A stretch of DNA of 64,000 nucleotides from Salticus scenicus (GCA_963930645.1 OZ005649.1:80895126-80959125); one strand, 5' to 3'; numbered from the stretch's first letter, positions 1 to 11,145 are shown. Program-made: numbers and translations. Notes: generated by a model not told the origin, from the sequence alone.

Positions 1-1645
1 ACATAACCTTTTTTAAGAGTAAACATGATTTTAAGCATCTTTATAATGTATGTTAACTTTATTAAGTTCAATTCATCGTAAACGCATTAAAATGCGCGCT
101 TAAATTAAAAATTTGTCCATAGGCTCTAATGTTACGAAATTCTTTCGTGTGTCTTTGTAAACGAACCATAAACATTGTATACACCAGTAAAAACTATTCA
201 GCTTATTTTGCGTTTAAAATTAATAATTGTTCCAAATTTAACATCGTTTGGATGACTACGTGACATTGTCAGAACACTTTTGTAATGTCCTGTACATTAA
301 TTAGAAAGCTTAAGAGCACATATTTTCTTCAAACAACATAAGTTTAAGCATCTTACTCACGTACACTAGTTTCATTTTCTTCATTGCAAAGTAATGATAT
401 TAAAATGCGTTTAAACGAAATTCACCCCATACGCCGTAATTTTAAGAATTTTGGCGTGTCCCTGTACACAGTTTATAAAAAATATAGCAATAAAAATTAT
501 ACAGCTACTTATATGCAAAGCTGGAACGTGTGCACCAATTTGCAAGTCAATCGAAGGATTTTTGCGGCCGCTATTGCGGTACATACAAATTTTTCCCATA
601 GGCCGTAATGATAAAAAAAACTTTGGTGTGTCCCTGTACACGAACAACAAATGGAATGCACACCCAAAACTATACAGCTAATTTCGTGGGGATCATGAAC
701 ATGTGTACAAAATTTCAAGTCAATAGCGTGATTTTTGCGGCCGCTATCGCACGACAGACAGACAGACAGACGGACAGACGGAACCCAAAATCCTTTTGAG
801 TCTCAACAGAGGGCCTCCACTGACGTTTCGGCAAAAATTGGAAGTCAATAGCTTGATTTTTGCGGTGGCTATCGCGCGGTACATAAAGATTTTTCCCATA
901 GGCCGTAATGATAGAAAATCTTTGGCGTGTCCCTGTACACGAACTACAAATGGAATACACACCTAAAACTATACAGCTGATTCCGTTGGGCTCATGAACA
1001 TGTGTACCAAATTTCAAGTCAATTGCGCTATTTTTGCGGCCGCTACCGCGATACATACAAATTCCTCCCATTGACCGTAATGATAAGAAAAACTTTGGAG
1101 TGTCCCTGTATACGAATTGCAAATGGAATACATACCAAAAACTATACAGCTGATTTCGTGGGGCTCATGAACATGTGTACCAAATTTCAAGTCAATTGCG
1201 CTATTTTTGCGGCCGCTACCGCGATACATACAAATTCCTCCCATTGGCCGTAATGATAAGAAAAACTTTGGAGTGTCCCTGTATACGAACTACAAATGGA
1301 ATACATACCAAAAATTATACAGGTGATTTCGTGGGGCTCCTGAACATGTATACTAAATTTCAAGTCAATAGCGCTATTTTTGCGGCCGCTATCGCGATAC
1401 ATACAAATTCCTCCCATAGGCCGTAATGATAAGAAAAACTTTGGCGTGTCCCTGTATACGAACTACAAATGGAATACATACCAAAAACTATACAGCTGAT
1501 TTCGTGGGGCTCATGAACATGTGTACCAAATTTCAAGTCAATAGCGCTATTTGTGCGGCCGCTATCGCGCGACAGACAGACACAGCCCAAAACCGTTTTG
1601 AGTATCAACGTAGGAACTCCACTGACGTTTCGGCAATGACTAAAG
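1..1645 (-). repeat. 173-bp tandem repeat array with two microsatellite heads
   Basis: A tandem array with period 173 bp. The motif GCGGCCGC (or a one- or two-base variant) recurs at 564, 737, 862, 1036, 1209, 1382 and 1555, spaced 173-174 bp apart except for one 125-bp step. Each unit also carries a 'cccataggccgtaatgat' block and a 'gtgtccctgtayacgaac' block. Two non-repeat caps occur at about 750-845 and 1563-1645. Each has an (ACAG)n run and the shared words 'ttttgagt', 'tcaac' and 'ccactgacgtttcggcaa'. Read on the minus strand these caps come first, so each array starts with a head. Units near the heads are almost identical, while those left of 430 are strongly decayed (for example 110-240). 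Open frames across the array are periodicity artefacts, because 173 is not a multiple of 3. Family not recognised by name. Confidence 0.9.
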
Positions 1646-1720
1646 TGTAAGATAAGGAATGGGAGCAAAGAAGGAAAATTGTTCACAGGCTTTCTGTGTG
1701 CCGCTCAGTACCACAACCGA

Positions 1721-2650
1721 ATGGTTATGACACAGAGGACGCATGCAGATAATTTTTTACGTGGTAGAATTATCGGCCGACTAGAATGTGGGCGTACTCA
1801 AATAGAAGTATCGGGGGAGCTTAGAATCACCCAAAGTGTCATCTCTAGGCTTTGCCAACGATTCCAAAATGATGGAAATGCCAGTCGACGTTACAGTACT
1901 GGTCGGCCCCGAGTTACAATGCCGAATGACCACCGGTATCTGGCAGTAACTGCCAAAATAAGCAGATAAAGTGCAGCATCAGACCTGTCTCGTCAGCTGT
2001 CTGCAGCCACGAGTGCCACAGTTTCAAGACAAACCGTGTATTGACGTTTGGGTGATATTAGTCTATATGCTCGCAGGCCTGTTAGATGTGTTCCACTCAC
2101 GGCAATGCACTGTGCCAGTGGTTAACTTGGAGTAGAGAACATGGAATGCGGACAGCGGCACAGTGAGCTTGAGTGACGTTTTCCGACGAGTCCAGGTTTA
2201 GCCTGCAGCGTGATTCACGCCAGACATTCATATGTAGAACGTCAGGAACCCGTTACCACCAAAACAACATCATTGAACGACACTGTTACTGTGGGGCAGG
2301 AGTGCTCGTTTGAGGGGATCATATTGGGCACCAGGACAGATCTGCATGTTCAAATCGGAAGAATGATAGGCCAAATTTATCGGGACATTATTCGGGAACA
2401 ACATGTACGTTTGTTTAGGGGTGCCATGAGCTCAGAATTTGTGTTTATGGACAACAATGCGCGTCCTCACCGTGCAAACGTTGTACACGGATGCCTACAG
2501 TCTGAAGCTATCACCCGCATGGAATGGCCAGTATTCTCACCTGACTAAAATCTGATAGAGCATGTGTAGGACATGCTTTTCCGATGCGTTGTAGTCCGTC
2601 AACCATCTCCTACATGTGTACCGGAACTTCGGAGAGCATTGCTTACTGAG
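1721..2650 (+). pseudogene. Tc1-like (DD34E) transposase, N-terminal and catalytic part, decayed
   Basis: Remnant of a Tc1/mariner-superfamily transposase, the enzyme that binds terminal inverted repeats and moves the element by cut and paste at TA sites. An N-terminal helix-turn-helix region (LRGRIIGRLECGR, then SVISRLCQRF and STGRPRVTMPNDHRYLAVTAK) lies at 1740-1965, followed by a stop and SAASDLSRQLSAATSATVSRQTVY to 2038. The first catalytic Asp is in FSDESRF (GAC at 2185). The second lies in FMDNNARPHRAN, where the Asp just before NAR reads AAC (Asn, 2453-2455). The Glu is in LIEHV (GAG 2558-2560). Asn to Glu leaves 34 residues, as in DD34E. Stops at 1967, 2038 and 2113, plus two near the Glu, and frameshifts near 2115-2175 and 2310 rule out function. 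The frame runs to 2650, where another element is inserted. The start is taken at the Met at 1721. Confidence 0.92.
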
Positions 2651-2984
2651 TACACTGTAAACGTAAATGTCTTAAATTCAGTTTAAAAAGTGTCTTAAAT
2701 GAATTTTTTAAGCGAAAAAAAATGTCTTACTTTTTAAGACACATTTTTGCATCAGAAATTAAGATATTGCTAGTTTCTTAAAACGCCGCCATGTTTTAGG
2801 CTTAAAAACACCGCCATGTTAGGCTTAAAAATACTACCGTTTTTAAGGCTTTTTAATAAATAAATAAATAAATAAATATGGCGTGCGATTATGTTTTTCT
2901 GTTAAAAATATATTTTAAAATTGTTTAGAGCATTAATAAAATATTTATATAAAAAAAGAAAAAAAAAATGTTCCATTTTCCAGA

Positions 2985-3090
2985 GTTGGGATTCGAACTC
3001 ACACTGTCTAAGGAAACCAAAACCTCGAGCAAAGCATCGTCGGAGTGAAGCCTTTACCAATCACACTACTGTCGAATACAGCATTCCGTG
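2985..3090 (-). ncRNA. tRNA-like (degenerate) sequence
   Basis: On the minus strand 'GAGTTCGAATCCCAACTC' is a good tRNA T-arm/B-box. About 70 nt upstream lies 'TGATTGGTAAAGGC', resembling an A-box of a tRNA with a long variable arm (Ser/Leu type). The acceptor stem does not close cleanly. It lies inside the 1.4-kb TIR element, so it is more likely a tRNA pseudogene or SINE head than a working tRNA. Confidence 0.45.
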
Positions 3091-3545
3091 TTTTTATGAT
3101 ATAATATACTGCAGTATTCGTGAAACAAATCGCAGTGTTATGTTTTATTTCTAATTTTTTGCCATAAAACTATTGATAGTATGGTATCTTAAACTTAATA
3201 AATATTATTTTCTTAAATTTCATATTTAGAGGAACAGAATTTTTTAATAATGCAAGTATGTGAAGGCTGCATCCCTCGATGATAACGATTTCTTTCCTTA
3301 AAGTGATATTTAAATAAAAACGAACTGTAATCATGAATACAAGAAAATTTGTAGTTTTACATTTAGATATAGGTGAATTTGTCAAAGAAAAATATTTTTA
3401 AATGAATAATAAGAAGAAGAAAGAAAAAAAAATATGCACAAATTATTCATGATTGTTCTCTTATAAATTCGCTTTCTTCTCTAGAAATTACTTGCTACAT
3501 CAGTCTTCACACTTCATCTTTTAATATAAGAAAGCTTTAAAGACA

Positions 3546-3549
<4 letters not shown>

Positions 3550-3581
<32 letters not shown>
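3550..3581. repeat. poly-T tract
   Basis: Homopolymer of 32 T, inside the 1.4-kb element. Confidence 0.95.
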
Positions 3582-3586
<5 letters not shown>

Positions 3587-4053
3587 ATAAGCTTTGTGTC
3601 TAAATATGAATTTATGAATTGTGTTAAAGATAATAGCATGCAAATATCATTCACATCCCTAGAGTATTATTCCATAAAAATATAATTTCATAAAGCTACC
3701 ATAATTTAAGTAGTTTAACTGCTTATTATATAAAATAATAATATATTTATTGAATGTGGAAAGAAGTAGGATAAGCATGTTTTCTTAAAGTAGATTCCAT
3801 ATGAAAAATTTTCTAAGTAATGCAAGTGTCTGAATTTCTAAAGTGTCTGAAAATTCAAACGCGTTTTGCTGTCTGAAAATTCGCGTATTTACGTGTTTCA
3901 GACATTTTTGTGTCTGAATTGATATTTCAGGCATATTTCTGTCTTAAATTAAAATATCTATAACCTCTAAGGTACATTTTTAGTCATTTACGTGTCTTAA
4001 ATGCCGTTTCAGTTGTCTTTATGTCTTACTTTAAGACCCTTTTATTTGCAGTG

Positions 4054-4155
4054 TAGAGTAATCTTCCCCAAGATCAGATCAATAATTTAATACTCAGCAT
4101 TCCTAAGCGTTGTAAGGACTGTATTTCATCATCTGAGAGAGATACAATGTATTAA
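4054..4155 (+). pseudogene. Tc1-like transposase, C-terminal piece
   Basis: Continuation of the Tc1 pseudogene that stops at 2650. It reads SNLPQDQINNLILSIPKRCK followed by DCISSSERDTMY and TAA at 4153-4155, the usual C-terminus of this Tc1 lineage. The codon at the junction is TAG, where the family has Trp. The TA of this codon served as the target of the inserted element. The downstream sequence to about 4370 is probably Tc1 3' flank; I could not find its terminal inverted repeat. Confidence 0.85.
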
Positions 4156-4526
4156 CCATCATACCAACCATGTAATGTTAAGATTTTGCATGGGAGATAT
4201 TTTTTGTAATTGCTTCAGGGAGCAAAAACCGTAGTTTTTATAAATGGTATCCTACATAAACCGCCTTTTTTGTTCTTGATCTTTTGTTTAATAAATGGAC
4301 TCTATGAATAAGTCATATTTGTTATGCTTCTGAACCTTTATTTGCCTCAGCTAGCATTATCCTTAATTTATGGACATGTGTGTATATATATATATATATA
4401 TTAATCAAACAAAGATCTTGGTATGTTCATTTTAAAAATTTCTGATTAATTACTTACATACTGAATACCTATGTAAATTTTACGGATTATTACAAATTAA
4501 AATTCTTATTTGTATCATTTCTTAAG

Positions 4527-4631
4527 TTTCTGCCAGTTATTGCCACTTACTGGCAGAAACTAGCTTCTGCCATGCCAGATTTAACTAGTTATAAACAGTG
4601 GTTTTAACTGCCCTGGCAGAAACTTGCCAGC
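4527..4631. repeat. Short foldback 'TTTCTGCCAG...CTGGCAGAAA'
   Basis: TTTCTGCCAG and CTGGCAGAAA form a perfect 10-bp stem around 4528-4560, and CTGGCAGAAACTTGCCAG recurs near 4613. This may be an end of a small inverted-repeat element. No target duplication was found. Confidence 0.5.
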
Positions 4632-5325
4632 CCTGTTTCATTCACACAATGTTGCCTAGTATAGTGCCGGGTTGAAATGGGAGTGGATCAAGGGGAATTG
4701 TTGTATACTTGTTGAAATAATGGTGGCTGAATGTTTAATAGGTTCTGTTTTGAAGTGAAAATTTGAAATGATTATTTCCATCTAATAGCAGGCATGTAAA
4801 AATATGTTGGTGATTTATCATTGTAATAAAAAACATAATATATATATGTATATATATATATACATTTAGTGACGATCTATTCACATGTTTCCAGTTTAAA
4901 GTTTAATTACAACCACTTTGATTAGATTTTTACAAATCCCCCCTTAACGAACGGCAAAAAAATGCCTCGCGAAAGCCTTGGGATTTCTAATCATTTTCCG
5001 TCTGCAACAAAAATGTGATTGAATGTAATTGAAATGTGATTGAATGCAAATTTTACATGTTTTATGAATTGTTAATACATTTTTCGATACCAAACTTGGT
5101 CTGGCATTTCTGGATCATAGATAAGTTTTACTTTGCAGCAAAGAAAAATTCTACTACTAGGAATAATTATAATTTCATGAACTTTTATTAAAAGAAAAAC
5201 AGAAAGGCAAAAATCATACAGTTTAAATACATACAGACAGTGAATATGAAAAATATACAGTGAATACGAAAAGTTGTAAGATTGTTTAAAACATTGCAGA
5301 TCAATTTAACAACAAAAGAGACAAA
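4632..5325. other. Non-coding AT-rich stretch
   Basis: No open frame of note. It contains a short (TA)n run near 4840-4863. Nothing else recognised. Confidence 0.6.
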
Positions 5326-5329
5326 TGTT

Positions 5330-6805
5330 TATGCTTCAAAATAATTCATGCTATCAAAATGGGAAACAAATTGTTTGTTATCCACTTAAAAATAATTTAA
5401 AATCAGTGGAAAGTGGTTTTTTGTAAAAATAACTATAAAAAATATTTTCTTATTCAATTATCTTAAGATATTTTTCTGAATTTTTATGATGCTGCAAAGA
5501 ATTTTACACTCCTGAATATGCGATTCATTAATAATAATAACTAATATATATATATATATATTTAGTTTTTGAAAAAGGATATTGAGTATTTGTGTAATTT
5601 AATATTTTGTATCAAAAATATTGCGTAAAGAAAAAATATTTTTTTTTAATTAAAATTCTAAAGTATTTATAAAATAAATAAATATGTATATATATAATAA
5701 CTGGGTATAACTAATATTGTAGTTTAAAGAACGTTTAAATGAAAAGAAAATTTTGCTCATTAGATGACTGTTTATCTTTAAATTATATAGAAATTGTGAC
5801 TAATTACTCAAGTTCTTGCATAAAATAAAATACTTCATATTATGATACAAAATAATCACGTAAAACGTAAAGTAATCATGACATACGTAAAATTTCAAAT
5901 GTATTTTTATTTTTGTTAAAGTTCTTGTTACACATAGAATAAACTTGCATGTTTTTAATCATTAATTCTTTCTAAACTAGTCGTTTTGCGCACACCTAGC
6001 ATTCAATTTTTACACATGCATTTCCAAATCACTCTTTCTTCCAAGTTTAAATTAGTAAACTTCGGCTTATATGGAATTTAAAACAAATGACATGCATTTC
6101 CAAATCACTCTTTCTTCCGAGTTTAAATTAGTAAACTTCGGCTTATATGGAATTTAAAACAAATGATCTTTTACATCATAATTTTGAAATGTTACGAATT
6201 CCAAACTTCTCCATGAAATTAAAAATGTCATCATAATTTATTAATTACAATTTTGTAATCATGTGTCTATAATTTTTTTTATAGGTTATTAATTTCTTGT
6301 GACATAGATAAATTCCACGCAATCCATTGATTGAAATTATTTTTACGTACGGATGAAAATCCCGCATAGCAGTGAAAAGAGATTGTTTTAAAATATAATT
6401 TTTTTTTTCACTCAAGCTTTGTTTTCTGAATGAATTGGTTATCGATATTTATTCTGATGTGCTACACTTTAAAAATTTGGAGTTTTATGACTAAGAAGCT
6501 ATAATTCGGTCATTAAACTTGATTAATTAAAAACAAAATAATAAAATAAATTTAGATCTTTATAAATATATATATTCAAGTTCTAAACAGATTAGGTATT
6601 TCTACTATTTAAAATTTTTTAAAGATTCAAAAAATAACTGTATAAAAATCAATCACATATCATATCTACTATTTTTGTTTTCTCTATAAAACAGATTATA
6701 CCAAATAACATAAAGAACACTAAAAATGTAGAATGAACATTTAAAAATATTTTCCATTATTTTTAGATGCACTTTACTGTATGTGGATAAATTTCAATTA
6801 AAGAC

Positions 6806-6842
<37 letters not shown>

Positions 6843-6900
6843 CAACAATTGTTTTATATAGAAATATTCATTATGCTTTATTTATATATATACTATATAT
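5330..6900 (+). repeat. Dispersed segment, paralogue of 41.79-43.64 kb
   Basis: Collinear with 41790-43640 in the same orientation. Shared words include 'gaaacaaattgtttgtt', 'ccacttaaaaataattta', 'atgcgattcattaataat' and 'acaattgttt'. Divergence is high, with many indels and different microsatellites at equivalent places. No coding potential is visible, so it is either an old segmental duplication or two copies of a long non-coding repeat. Confidence 0.8.
6015..6166 (+). repeat. 76-bp perfect tandem duplication
   Basis: Positions 6015-6090 and 6091-6166 are the same 76-bp sequence with one mismatch (ccaag/ccgag). The paralogous segment near 42520-42595 has only one copy, so the duplication is younger than the split of the two segments. 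Confidence 0.95.
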
Positions 6901-7441
6901 ATATATGTATACATACAGGACAAAATAATGTGAACCCTTTCACTTTTTGTGTTTTATCGAATATCTTTAAAAATACTTATCGTGCTATTCATCAATTTTG
7001 AGAATTAGAAAAACATATCTTTCCTGATATTTTTAAGCGAAGATTTTGTTCCGAAGGCCCATAGAGGACAAACAACAAATCCAATAAAATAAAAAGTGTT
7101 TGAGAAAACCCTGTAGATGGAAAAACTTCGATTAATCTGTAAATTTTAGATACTGTTTTATATGATATATATTAAACATGTGTAGGGGATATTATAAATA
7201 TTTAAGGAGTTATTAATATTTTATTAAAGCATGCAAAAATTTTTTTGCAAGTATTACCTTTATAACTCCAAAGGTTTTTCCTTAAATTTCATGAAACTTT
7301 CGGAAAACGTTATAACATATGCCTAAATCATTTAAAAATTTAAAAAATTCAATTTTCTTTTAAAATAATTTATTTTTATTTTTATTTTTATTTTTTTTTA
7401 TAGGCATGTAATACATATCTATCTATATCTATCTATATATG

Positions 7442-7510
<69 letters not shown>

Positions 7511-8295
7511 AAGAATGGCAAATATTATACAAAGTTCCATTGTGTAACATAATTTTTTCTCATACAAACTTTCATTTGTGAATGATCCCTTATCGTAAAG
7601 AACTTTTTAGAAAACAGCTAAAAAACAGATTATTTAATCCCTGATATATCTATGAATTTTTGTAATATTCAAATACATGTTATTTGTAAGGTGTATACAG
7701 TTGGGTATCAAACTATGTCAAAGTGTTTTTGCTATAGTCCGAGCATGCGCAAATATAAATTATTTACTGCAATTGTCCATGTCTCTTTGAATATTAAATA
7801 TATTTCTTTTAAACTATAGTGCAATAATTTCGGCATATGTTGGCATGTTCTCTGAAAGTTTTGCGAAATTTGAAATAAAACCTTTAAACTTTTAAAGTTA
7901 ACACTTGTAAAAAAATTTTGCATTTTTTAATAAAATATTAATAACTTCTTATGTATATTCAAGATATCCTCACAAAGCACTTTAGCGTCGAAAAATAGAT
8001 GCCAAAATTGAAAATAAAGTGGTATAAGTCCTGATTTTCAAATTGCAATAACTCAGCGAGATTTGACTTAGAGTGATGAGTTTTTTCTTCTTAGAGCGAG
8101 GAGAATAGTTTTCTAAATATAAGTCATATGATAGGCGGGACCGTATAATATTAAATTTCGTATTTTAATATGTATACAGCCCCTCGTACAAAAAATGCCA
8201 TATTAGAAATCTACTCTTAATTTGCACCAATTTTGTAATTGAAAGTATCTTTCTATCTTTCTTAGATTACGAGATAAACGCGGTAACAACTATTT
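6901..8295. other. Non-coding AT-rich stretch with long (TA)n
   Basis: Contains a (TA/TG)n microsatellite at 7431-7507 and a single Tc1/mariner-like terminus near 6914 ('acaggacaaaataatgtg') for which no partner was found. No supported gene. Confidence 0.6.
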
Positions 8296-8299
8296 TCAA

Positions 8300-8735
8300 T
8301 CACTCGGTATATATTTTTAAATTGCTATATAAACTCATTTTAAATGTCCTTTCGTATGCATTGGTTAGTTACTCCAGGAAAATTTTTAGGCATTCTTCAT
8401 TAGTAGGTCAGTTTTAGGCAACGCAAAGTTCTACAAAAAGGCTCTAGATATTCTTCAAACTTCCTTTTAGCTGTCTTTCGAATATAATTATTAGTTTTCT
8501 CTGAGCAGGCATGTATTACTTGGTTTCTACTAGAAAACTGGCAGGCGTCCTGATTATGTGAGATAGTTATAGATCTCGGAAATTTGTGGGTTCAAAAACT
8601 GACTCTACCGATATATTTTTTAATCTTCTCCATTTATATGTACTTAGGACATATGCGTTAATTTACACTTACAGGAAGATTATAACGCGTCTAATTTGTT
8701 AGTATGGCCAGAGGACATAAAACTGGCCTACAATC
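8300..8735 (+). repeat. Diverged copy of the first part of the 2.4-kb repeat at 44-49 kb
   Basis: Matches 44220-44745 in order and orientation: 'ttttagctgtctt', 'tttctactagaaaactg', 'cgtcctgattatgt', 'acaggaagatt' and 'gcgtctaatttgttagtatgg'. This shows that the front part of the 44-49 kb unit exists as a dispersed repeat. Confidence 0.8.
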
Positions 8736-8781
8736 GGCAGCAAAATTATTCGAGCGCCAGCAACAATTCCTATATAAATAA
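8731..8781 (+). mobile_element. Solo end of a Tc1/mariner-type MITE
   Basis: The sequence TA-CAATCGGCAGCAAAATTATT followed by CGAGCGCCAGCAACAATTCC is one terminal inverted repeat of the MITE family seen complete at 41146-41403 and 60781-60992. The other end is missing. Confidence 0.7.
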
Positions 8782-9620
8782 TCTGGTGGGCCACTCACAC
8801 GACTTTCTCTTACTCTGAAATTTAATACTATAAATACAGGTTAGAGATTCAGAGATAAGATAACGTGTACTATTATTTAAACCTATGTTAAAACAATTCA
8901 AATTAGCCTTCGGAAGATTTTTATTTGATAATTAGTTCTGTGTGAAGGGGGCTACCGTCCCCTTCAACCCCCCGTTTCTTTACAGGATCTACATTTATAT
9001 AGGATTTAAATCTGTTATTAAAATTAAAAGTTCACTTAAAATTATTCAGACAACTTTAACTTGCACTTTCAGACAACATTCTAACAAGTTTCACGCAACA
9101 TTCCTTGAAACTTATCAGTCTTGATCAAACTTTTCCGTTTTTAAATTACTCTTAGAGACAGAGACAAAGACCAAACGTTAAAAAAAATTCTACTTCGGTA
9201 ATCAGGAAGCTTGAAAACGTGTAAACATAAAAAAATCAAGTGATAAATATTAAGCTTTAAAAAATGCATTATTTACCATATGTCTGTGAAGAATTCATTT
9301 CAATTCTTGAGCAGATTTTCTGGACATAGTAAAATATTATAGTAAAGCACTTTCGCTAACAATAAAAAAGAACGTTATCGTTTAAATATTTGTAGCCCTG
9401 TATATCTTTTGAAGATTATGTACAGACCACAAGGTGCACCTAAATATAATCCTACAGTAATAATACACGGAACAATCTGAAATAAACTTCCATCCGTTTT
9501 CTGCAATTGTCACACTATAATCTAATTATTTTGTGTAGCCCTGTAAATGAACAGTGAATGATTTCCATACCATGTTTTACAAGAAACATATTTTTACGCA
9601 TATAAAAAAAATATATATTC
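8782..9620 (+). repeat. Dispersed repeat family F, copy A
   Basis: Begins 'tctggtgggccactcacacg actttctctta' and continues with a 'tgtgtgaagggggctaccg' block at 8939 and 'gtagccctgta' at 9391. The same order of words is found at 14607 (copy B, interrupted), 23267 (copy C, partial) and 25312 (copy D). No coding region; function unknown. Confidence 0.75.
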
Positions 9621-9647
9621 ATTTCATTAGGTTTAGTGCAGTCTATA

Positions 9648-9833
9648 TAGTCAAACCTCGTTAACGTGAACACTGTTAACGTGAATTACTTTTAACATGA
9701 ACTGTTTTCACAATCCCCGTCAAAATGAAGATTAGTTTTGTTATATGATGATTAGTTACTGATAGCATGAAATGCTGGTAGCATGAACAAATCTATAATG
9801 CCCCTTGTGATTCACGTTAACGTGGTTCGACTG
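9648..9833. mobile_element. pogo/Tigger-type MITE, 186 bp
   Basis: Termini TAGTCAAACCTCGTTAACG and, reverse-complemented, CAGTCGAACCACGTTAACG, flanked by TA on both sides (9646-9647, 9834-9835). The TIR resembles the pogo/Tigger consensus (CAGT.RAACC.CGTTA). The interior contains repeated 'acgtgaa' and 'gcatgaa' words and no coding sequence, as expected of a non-autonomous derivative. Confidence 0.85.
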
Positions 9834-10178
9834 TATATGTTAAACTCTACTTACCTGCAATTTCCTCCATAGACGTATTTTATTTGAATTCTCTTGGGTG
9901 TTCTTGTACACGGACCATTTGCTTAATCTCAATGAAAAGCTTGGTGTAGCATCCCTATATCATACACATTTAGAATACCAAGTTTGTACTTACTGCTTTT
10001 ATTTTTTCTTGAGATATGCTGATAAAAGACAGACACACAGACATAAAATCACATCTCATATAGAGACATCCAGAAACACGTGTCAATGTAGAGAACCACA
10101 AATTGGATTTTTAAAACAATTACACTTTAAAACACGTAAAAAAAGATAAATTTAATTAAAATCATTAAAAATTACATC

Positions 10179-10223
10179 TTGTCAAATCTTTTCGCCCTAC
10201 TTATCAAGGCATCATCAGGACAA
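10179..10223 (-). ncRNA. Hammerhead-ribozyme-like motif of a Penelope-like element
   Basis: On the minus strand: stem I TTGTC/GACAA (5 perfect pairs), core CTGATGA, stem II GCCTT/AGGGC (one G-U pair) with loop GATAAGT, then core GAAA and a very short stem III region AGATTT. Penelope-like elements are known to carry type I hammerheads with tiny stem III in their terminal repeats. This one lies about 0.7 kb downstream of a GIY-YIG remnant on the same strand, the expected position. The site before GACAA reads UUU, not the favoured GUC, so self-cleavage may be weak. Confidence 0.65.
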
Positions 10224-10887
10224 TCTCAAGCCATTTTTTAGTTTCAAGTGCAGTAACAGTTGAATTATATATACGAATAAAAATATATTACAGTTACAGT
10301 TAATATAGATGAAACAGTCTGAAAACGTAAATTCTGAATTTTAGCTGAGCTTCATTGCGTCACCATGGAGACAGTTGTTGTGCAACGGTTGAGGCTTTAC
10401 TGGGCTTAAATCTAGATGAGCTTTACTGTGCTTCTATGAAGCAACTTACATTCTCTAGTAAAGGAAATTGTATTTATTTGATTCTTTACAGGAAATATGT
10501 AGAAACTTTGAAACTGCAACGGTTGAGGCACTTTTATGGAGAATTCATTATGTAGAGTTGCAGAGGAAAACTGGCAATAACAGTGCAGATGACAGATGAC
10601 AAAAAGTCAGCTTAGAGTTAAATAACTGAAGTTGGTTGATGCTTTGGGTGACCTGGGGTCACCTGGAGACCTTGACTGTAAAAGTTTTTGGACCATTTGC
10701 ATTGAAAATAGGAGAGGCTGGACGAGCCTTAAGAGAAAAACCAGGGCAGATTAAAAACCTTTTGCTGTTAACATTTATTGAGACAACCATTTTATTGAAA
10801 AGAAATTTAAATTAGATATGTGGTTGTATTAGAAAATGCCATATTTTTGGAATGAAGGCAACATCTTTAGAATTAATTGAATTATAT
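10224..10887 (-). other. Penelope-like element 3' untranslated region (probable)
   Basis: Sequence between the GIY-YIG stop and the hammerhead motif. It is less AT-rich than its surroundings and contains a direct repeat 'tgcaacggttgaggc' at about 10381 and 10517. No supported coding frame. Confidence 0.45.
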
Positions 10888-11145
10888 TTAATTATATTTA
10901 TAGCTTTCGGATAATTCTGAAATAATTGGTGGAGAGGAGATAATTTCTGCTTGATCCCAAAGCGGTGAGGCTGAGTTTTCATAAATAAAGTTGACTGAGG
11001 CCGAAATCTTTCCTTCCTTGAAATTGCGAATATGTTCTTGAATTCTTTTGTTTCAATTTCTTTTGGTTTGTCCGATATAGAAAAACAAAATCATTATCTT
11101 GTTTTAGTGATATTTTATAAACTCCTCCAGTGGGTCCTTAAATCA
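10888..11145 (-). pseudogene. Penelope-like retroelement GIY-YIG endonuclease, remnant
   Basis: The minus-strand translation starts GVYKISLKQDNDFVF near 11125 (the GVYKI motif), then after a one-base shift reads YIGQTKRN, a stop, NKRIQEHIRNFKEGK, ASVNFIYENSASPLWDQAEI and a stop at 10888-10890. GVYKI plus YIGQTKRN...RI.EH is the GIY-YIG nuclease signature. In Penelope-like elements this domain sits C-terminal to the reverse transcriptase and nicks the target DNA. The frameshift and the TGA after KRN make it dead. No reverse transcriptase was found upstream on the minus strand, so the copy is 5'-truncated. The hammerhead motif downstream supports the assignment. Confidence 0.8.

Larger units (their letters stand above)
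2653..4053. mobile_element. 1.4-kb TIR DNA element inserted in the Tc1 gene
   Basis: The left end reads TA|CACTGTAAACGTAAATG and the right end, reverse-complemented, TA|CACTGCAAATAAAAGGG. Both then continue with GTCTTAAA. The flanking TA (2651-2652 and 4054-4055) is a target-site duplication. Removing the element and one TA rejoins the Tc1 reading frame exactly. The first and last ~250 bp are filled with variants of GTCTTAAA and GTCTGAAA, so the subterminal regions are repetitive and mutually inverted. No transposase frame is visible inside, so it is non-autonomous. TA duplication fits the Tc1/mariner superfamily, but I do not recognise this TIR family. Confidence 0.85.

Noticed and set aside
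384..1650. Overlapping ORFs of 70-135 codons on both strands
   Set aside because: They repeat the same peptide with period 173 bp and change frame with the repeat; this is tandem-repeat periodicity, not genes.
2985..3090. Functional tRNA gene
   Set aside because: The B-box is good but the A-box is weak, the acceptor stem does not close, and it sits inside a transposon.
6914..6945. Single Tc1/mariner-like terminus 'acaggacaaaataatgtgaa'
   Set aside because: No inverted partner or target duplication was found within the following 2 kb.
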